Of a stretch of 6,783 nt of DNA, positions 6,382-6,783 are shown one piece after another. The stretch lies in the NCBI GenBank assembly GCA_030638785.1, contig DAOWDY010000034.1, positions 1 through 6,783 on the forward strand, written 5' to 3'. Source of the DNA: Candidatus Thorarchaeota archaeon (GTDB lineage: Archaea; Asgardarchaeota; Thorarchaeia; Thorarchaeales; Thorarchaeaceae). The notes under the pieces were generated by a model. The model was not told the origin of the DNA. It was given only the letters and a program-made list of their open reading frames with translations, and did not search any database. The first letter of the stretch is position 1, and each line of letters starts with the position of its first letter. Made by a program: the position numbers and the translations under genes.

Positions 6382-6398
6382 TACTCCAAGTACTCCAA
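6382..6398 (+). repeat. Tandem octamer TACTCCAA x2
   Basis: TACTCCAA occurs at 6382-6389 and 6391-6398, separated by one base. On the complement it reads TTGGAGTA twice, between the candidate TATA box and the start of the acyl-CoA dehydrogenase gene. Possible regulator contact sites; no protein can be assigned. Confidence 0.5.
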
Positions 6399-6405
6399 TT
6401 TAACA
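6396..6405 (-). promoter_or_regulatory. Candidate TATA box for acyl-CoA dehydrogenase
   Basis: The complement reads GTTAAATTGG. It would place transcription start near 6375, about 15 nt before the ATG. The stronger AT element at 6461-6470 reads CTATAAAAAG on this strand and would give a leader of about 80 nt, so it is the rival promoter. Confidence 0.25.
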
Positions 6406-6419
6406 GCTTCGGAGTGTGT

Positions 6420-6435
6420 CATATTCACATATTCA
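6420..6435 (+). repeat. Perfect tandem octamer CATATTCA x2
   Basis: CATATTCA at 6420-6427 is repeated without a gap at 6428-6435 (complement TGAATATG twice). It sits in the middle of the divergent region between the acyl-CoA dehydrogenase and thiolase starts. It may be a regulator site or chance in AT-rich DNA. Confidence 0.5.
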
Positions 6436-6460
6436 AGGAACTATGTCCTCAATCCTTTAC

Positions 6461-6470
6461 CTTTTTATAG
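6461..6470 (+). promoter_or_regulatory. TATA box for the thiolase gene (possibly shared)
   Basis: CTTTTTATAG is a good archaeal TATA element. It predicts transcription start near 6491 and a leader of about 27 nt that carries GAGGGG before the TTG start at 6518. The complement CTATAAAAAG is also TATA-like, so it could serve the divergent acyl-CoA dehydrogenase as well. Confidence 0.5.
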
Positions 6471-6486
6471 CTCGTTTTATCGAGCT
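6469..6486. promoter_or_regulatory. Operator-like inverted repeat AGCTCG-N6-CGAGCT
   Basis: Perfect 6-bp arms (6469-6474 and 6481-6486) flank TTTTAT. The repeat overlaps the end of the thiolase TATA box and ends before the predicted start of transcription, so a bound dimeric protein would block the transcription machinery. In archaea such placement usually means repression. The regulator is unknown; TetR- or MarR-type repressors are typical for acyl-CoA genes. Confidence 0.4.
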
Positions 6487-6517
6487 CGTCATCAAATAAC
6501 AAGAGGGGTTTGGAAAG

Positions 6518-6783
6518 TTGCCTCTGAAAAATACAAATATTGTAAGCGGCGCTCAGACGAAATTCGGAGTGCTAAAAGGAGTAAGCATGAGGGAAATGTT
6601 TGCTGAGGCCGTGAATAAAGCCACAACTGAAGCAGGCGTTCCTAAGAAGGATATACAGGCAGCCTTCATCGGCTCCTTCATCCCAGAGATACTTGTTCAT
6701 CAAGGACACACTGCTCCGTTGCTCCTTGATTATGCGGGAATGAAGGGAATACCTGCTACTCGACATGAAGCAGCATGTGCCTC
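6518..6783 (+). CDS. Archaeal thiolase / acetyl-CoA C-acyltransferase, N-terminal part (3' end outside window)
   Basis: The frame is open from base 6500 to the window end. From TTG at 6518 the protein begins MPLKNTNIVSGAQTKFGVLK, which matches the first strand of archaeal thiolases (pattern V-x-I-x-G-x-G-Q-T-K-F-G). It continues through REMFAEAVNKA (about 25-35) and DIQAAFIGSF (about 44-53) to EAACAS, whose Cys87 is the expected acyl-accepting cysteine. GAGGGG (6503-6508) lies 9 nt before the TTG. An ATG at 6587 has a better ribosome site (GGAG, 5 nt spacing) but would remove the first strand of the thiolase fold, so I prefer the TTG. Members of this group form or cleave acetoacetyl-CoA or longer 3-oxoacyl-CoA, and in archaea often sit beside a DUF35 OB-fold partner and HMG-CoA synthase; here the next gene is not visible. 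It is divergent from acyl-CoA dehydrogenase. Confidence 0.85.
   Translation, partial: MPLKNTNIVSGAQTKFGVLKGVSMREMFAEAVNKATTEAGVPKKDIQAAFIGSFIPEILVHQGHTAPLLLDYAGMKGIPATRHEAACA

Noticed and set aside
6256..6606. Long plus-strand open frame across the acyl-CoA dehydrogenase N-terminus and the promoter region
   Set aside because: It is antisense to a well-supported gene, has low-complexity serine-rich translation and no homology. The thiolase uses a different frame.
6572..6766. Minus-strand open frame of 64 residues within the thiolase
   Set aside because: It is a shadow of the thiolase coding sequence, with no recognisable protein features.
1..6783. CRISPR array, tRNA or rRNA gene, insertion sequence or phage module
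   Set aside because: No regularly spaced repeats, tRNA cloverleaf, rRNA-like stretch, transposase or terminal inverted repeats were seen on either strand.

Overview
The window looks like a stretch of archaeal chromosome of moderate GC content, roughly low to mid 40s percent by eye. The archaeal reading rests on TATA-like boxes about 25 nt upstream of inferred transcription starts, on strong GGAGG-type ribosome sites inside operons beside starts with no such site, on oligo-T tracts, and on the archaeal style of the thiolase and isopropylmalate synthase-like proteins. The mix of a beta-oxidation type acyl-CoA dehydrogenase with an archaeal thiolase would fit an Asgard-type (for example Thorarchaeota-like) or other heterotrophic archaeon. 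That lineage guess is inference only.

Layout, left to right. (1) 2-334 (+) is the C-terminal end of an unidentified membrane protein cut by the window edge. It converges on and overlaps the next gene by 9 nt. (2) 326-1570 (-) is a two-gene unit: a class I SAM methyltransferase followed 3 nt later by a gamma-class carbonic anhydrase-like hexapeptide protein. (3) 1571-1680 is a divergent promoter region. (4) 1681-2409 (+) is an unidentified four-helix membrane protein with a good ribosome site. Its stop overlaps the next gene's stop by 4 nt. (5) 2406-5013 (-) is a three-gene unit transcribed right to left: a nitroreductase, a small two-cysteine protein resembling V4R/hydrocarbon-binding domains with a SHOCT-like tail (coupled by an ATGA overlap), and a LeuA/homocitrate/citramalate synthase family acyltransferase without the LeuA allosteric domain. 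(6) 5014-5156 holds a stem-loop plus T-tract. (7) 5157-6359 (-) is an acyl-CoA dehydrogenase. (8) 6360-6517 is a divergent control region with a strong TATA box, a perfect inverted repeat and two tandem octamers. (9) 6518-6783 (+) is the start of an archaeal thiolase with a TTG start, running off the window just after its active-site cysteine.

Acyl-CoA dehydrogenase and thiolase catalyse steps of the same fatty acyl-CoA (or short-chain acyl-CoA) pathway. They are transcribed back to back from a region with operator-like repeats, so joint control is plausible. The nitroreductase, V4R-like and acyltransferase genes appear to form a separate unit whose joint role I cannot name. No RNA gene, CRISPR array, insertion sequence or phage gene was seen, and there is no gene-free stretch longer than about 160 nt.
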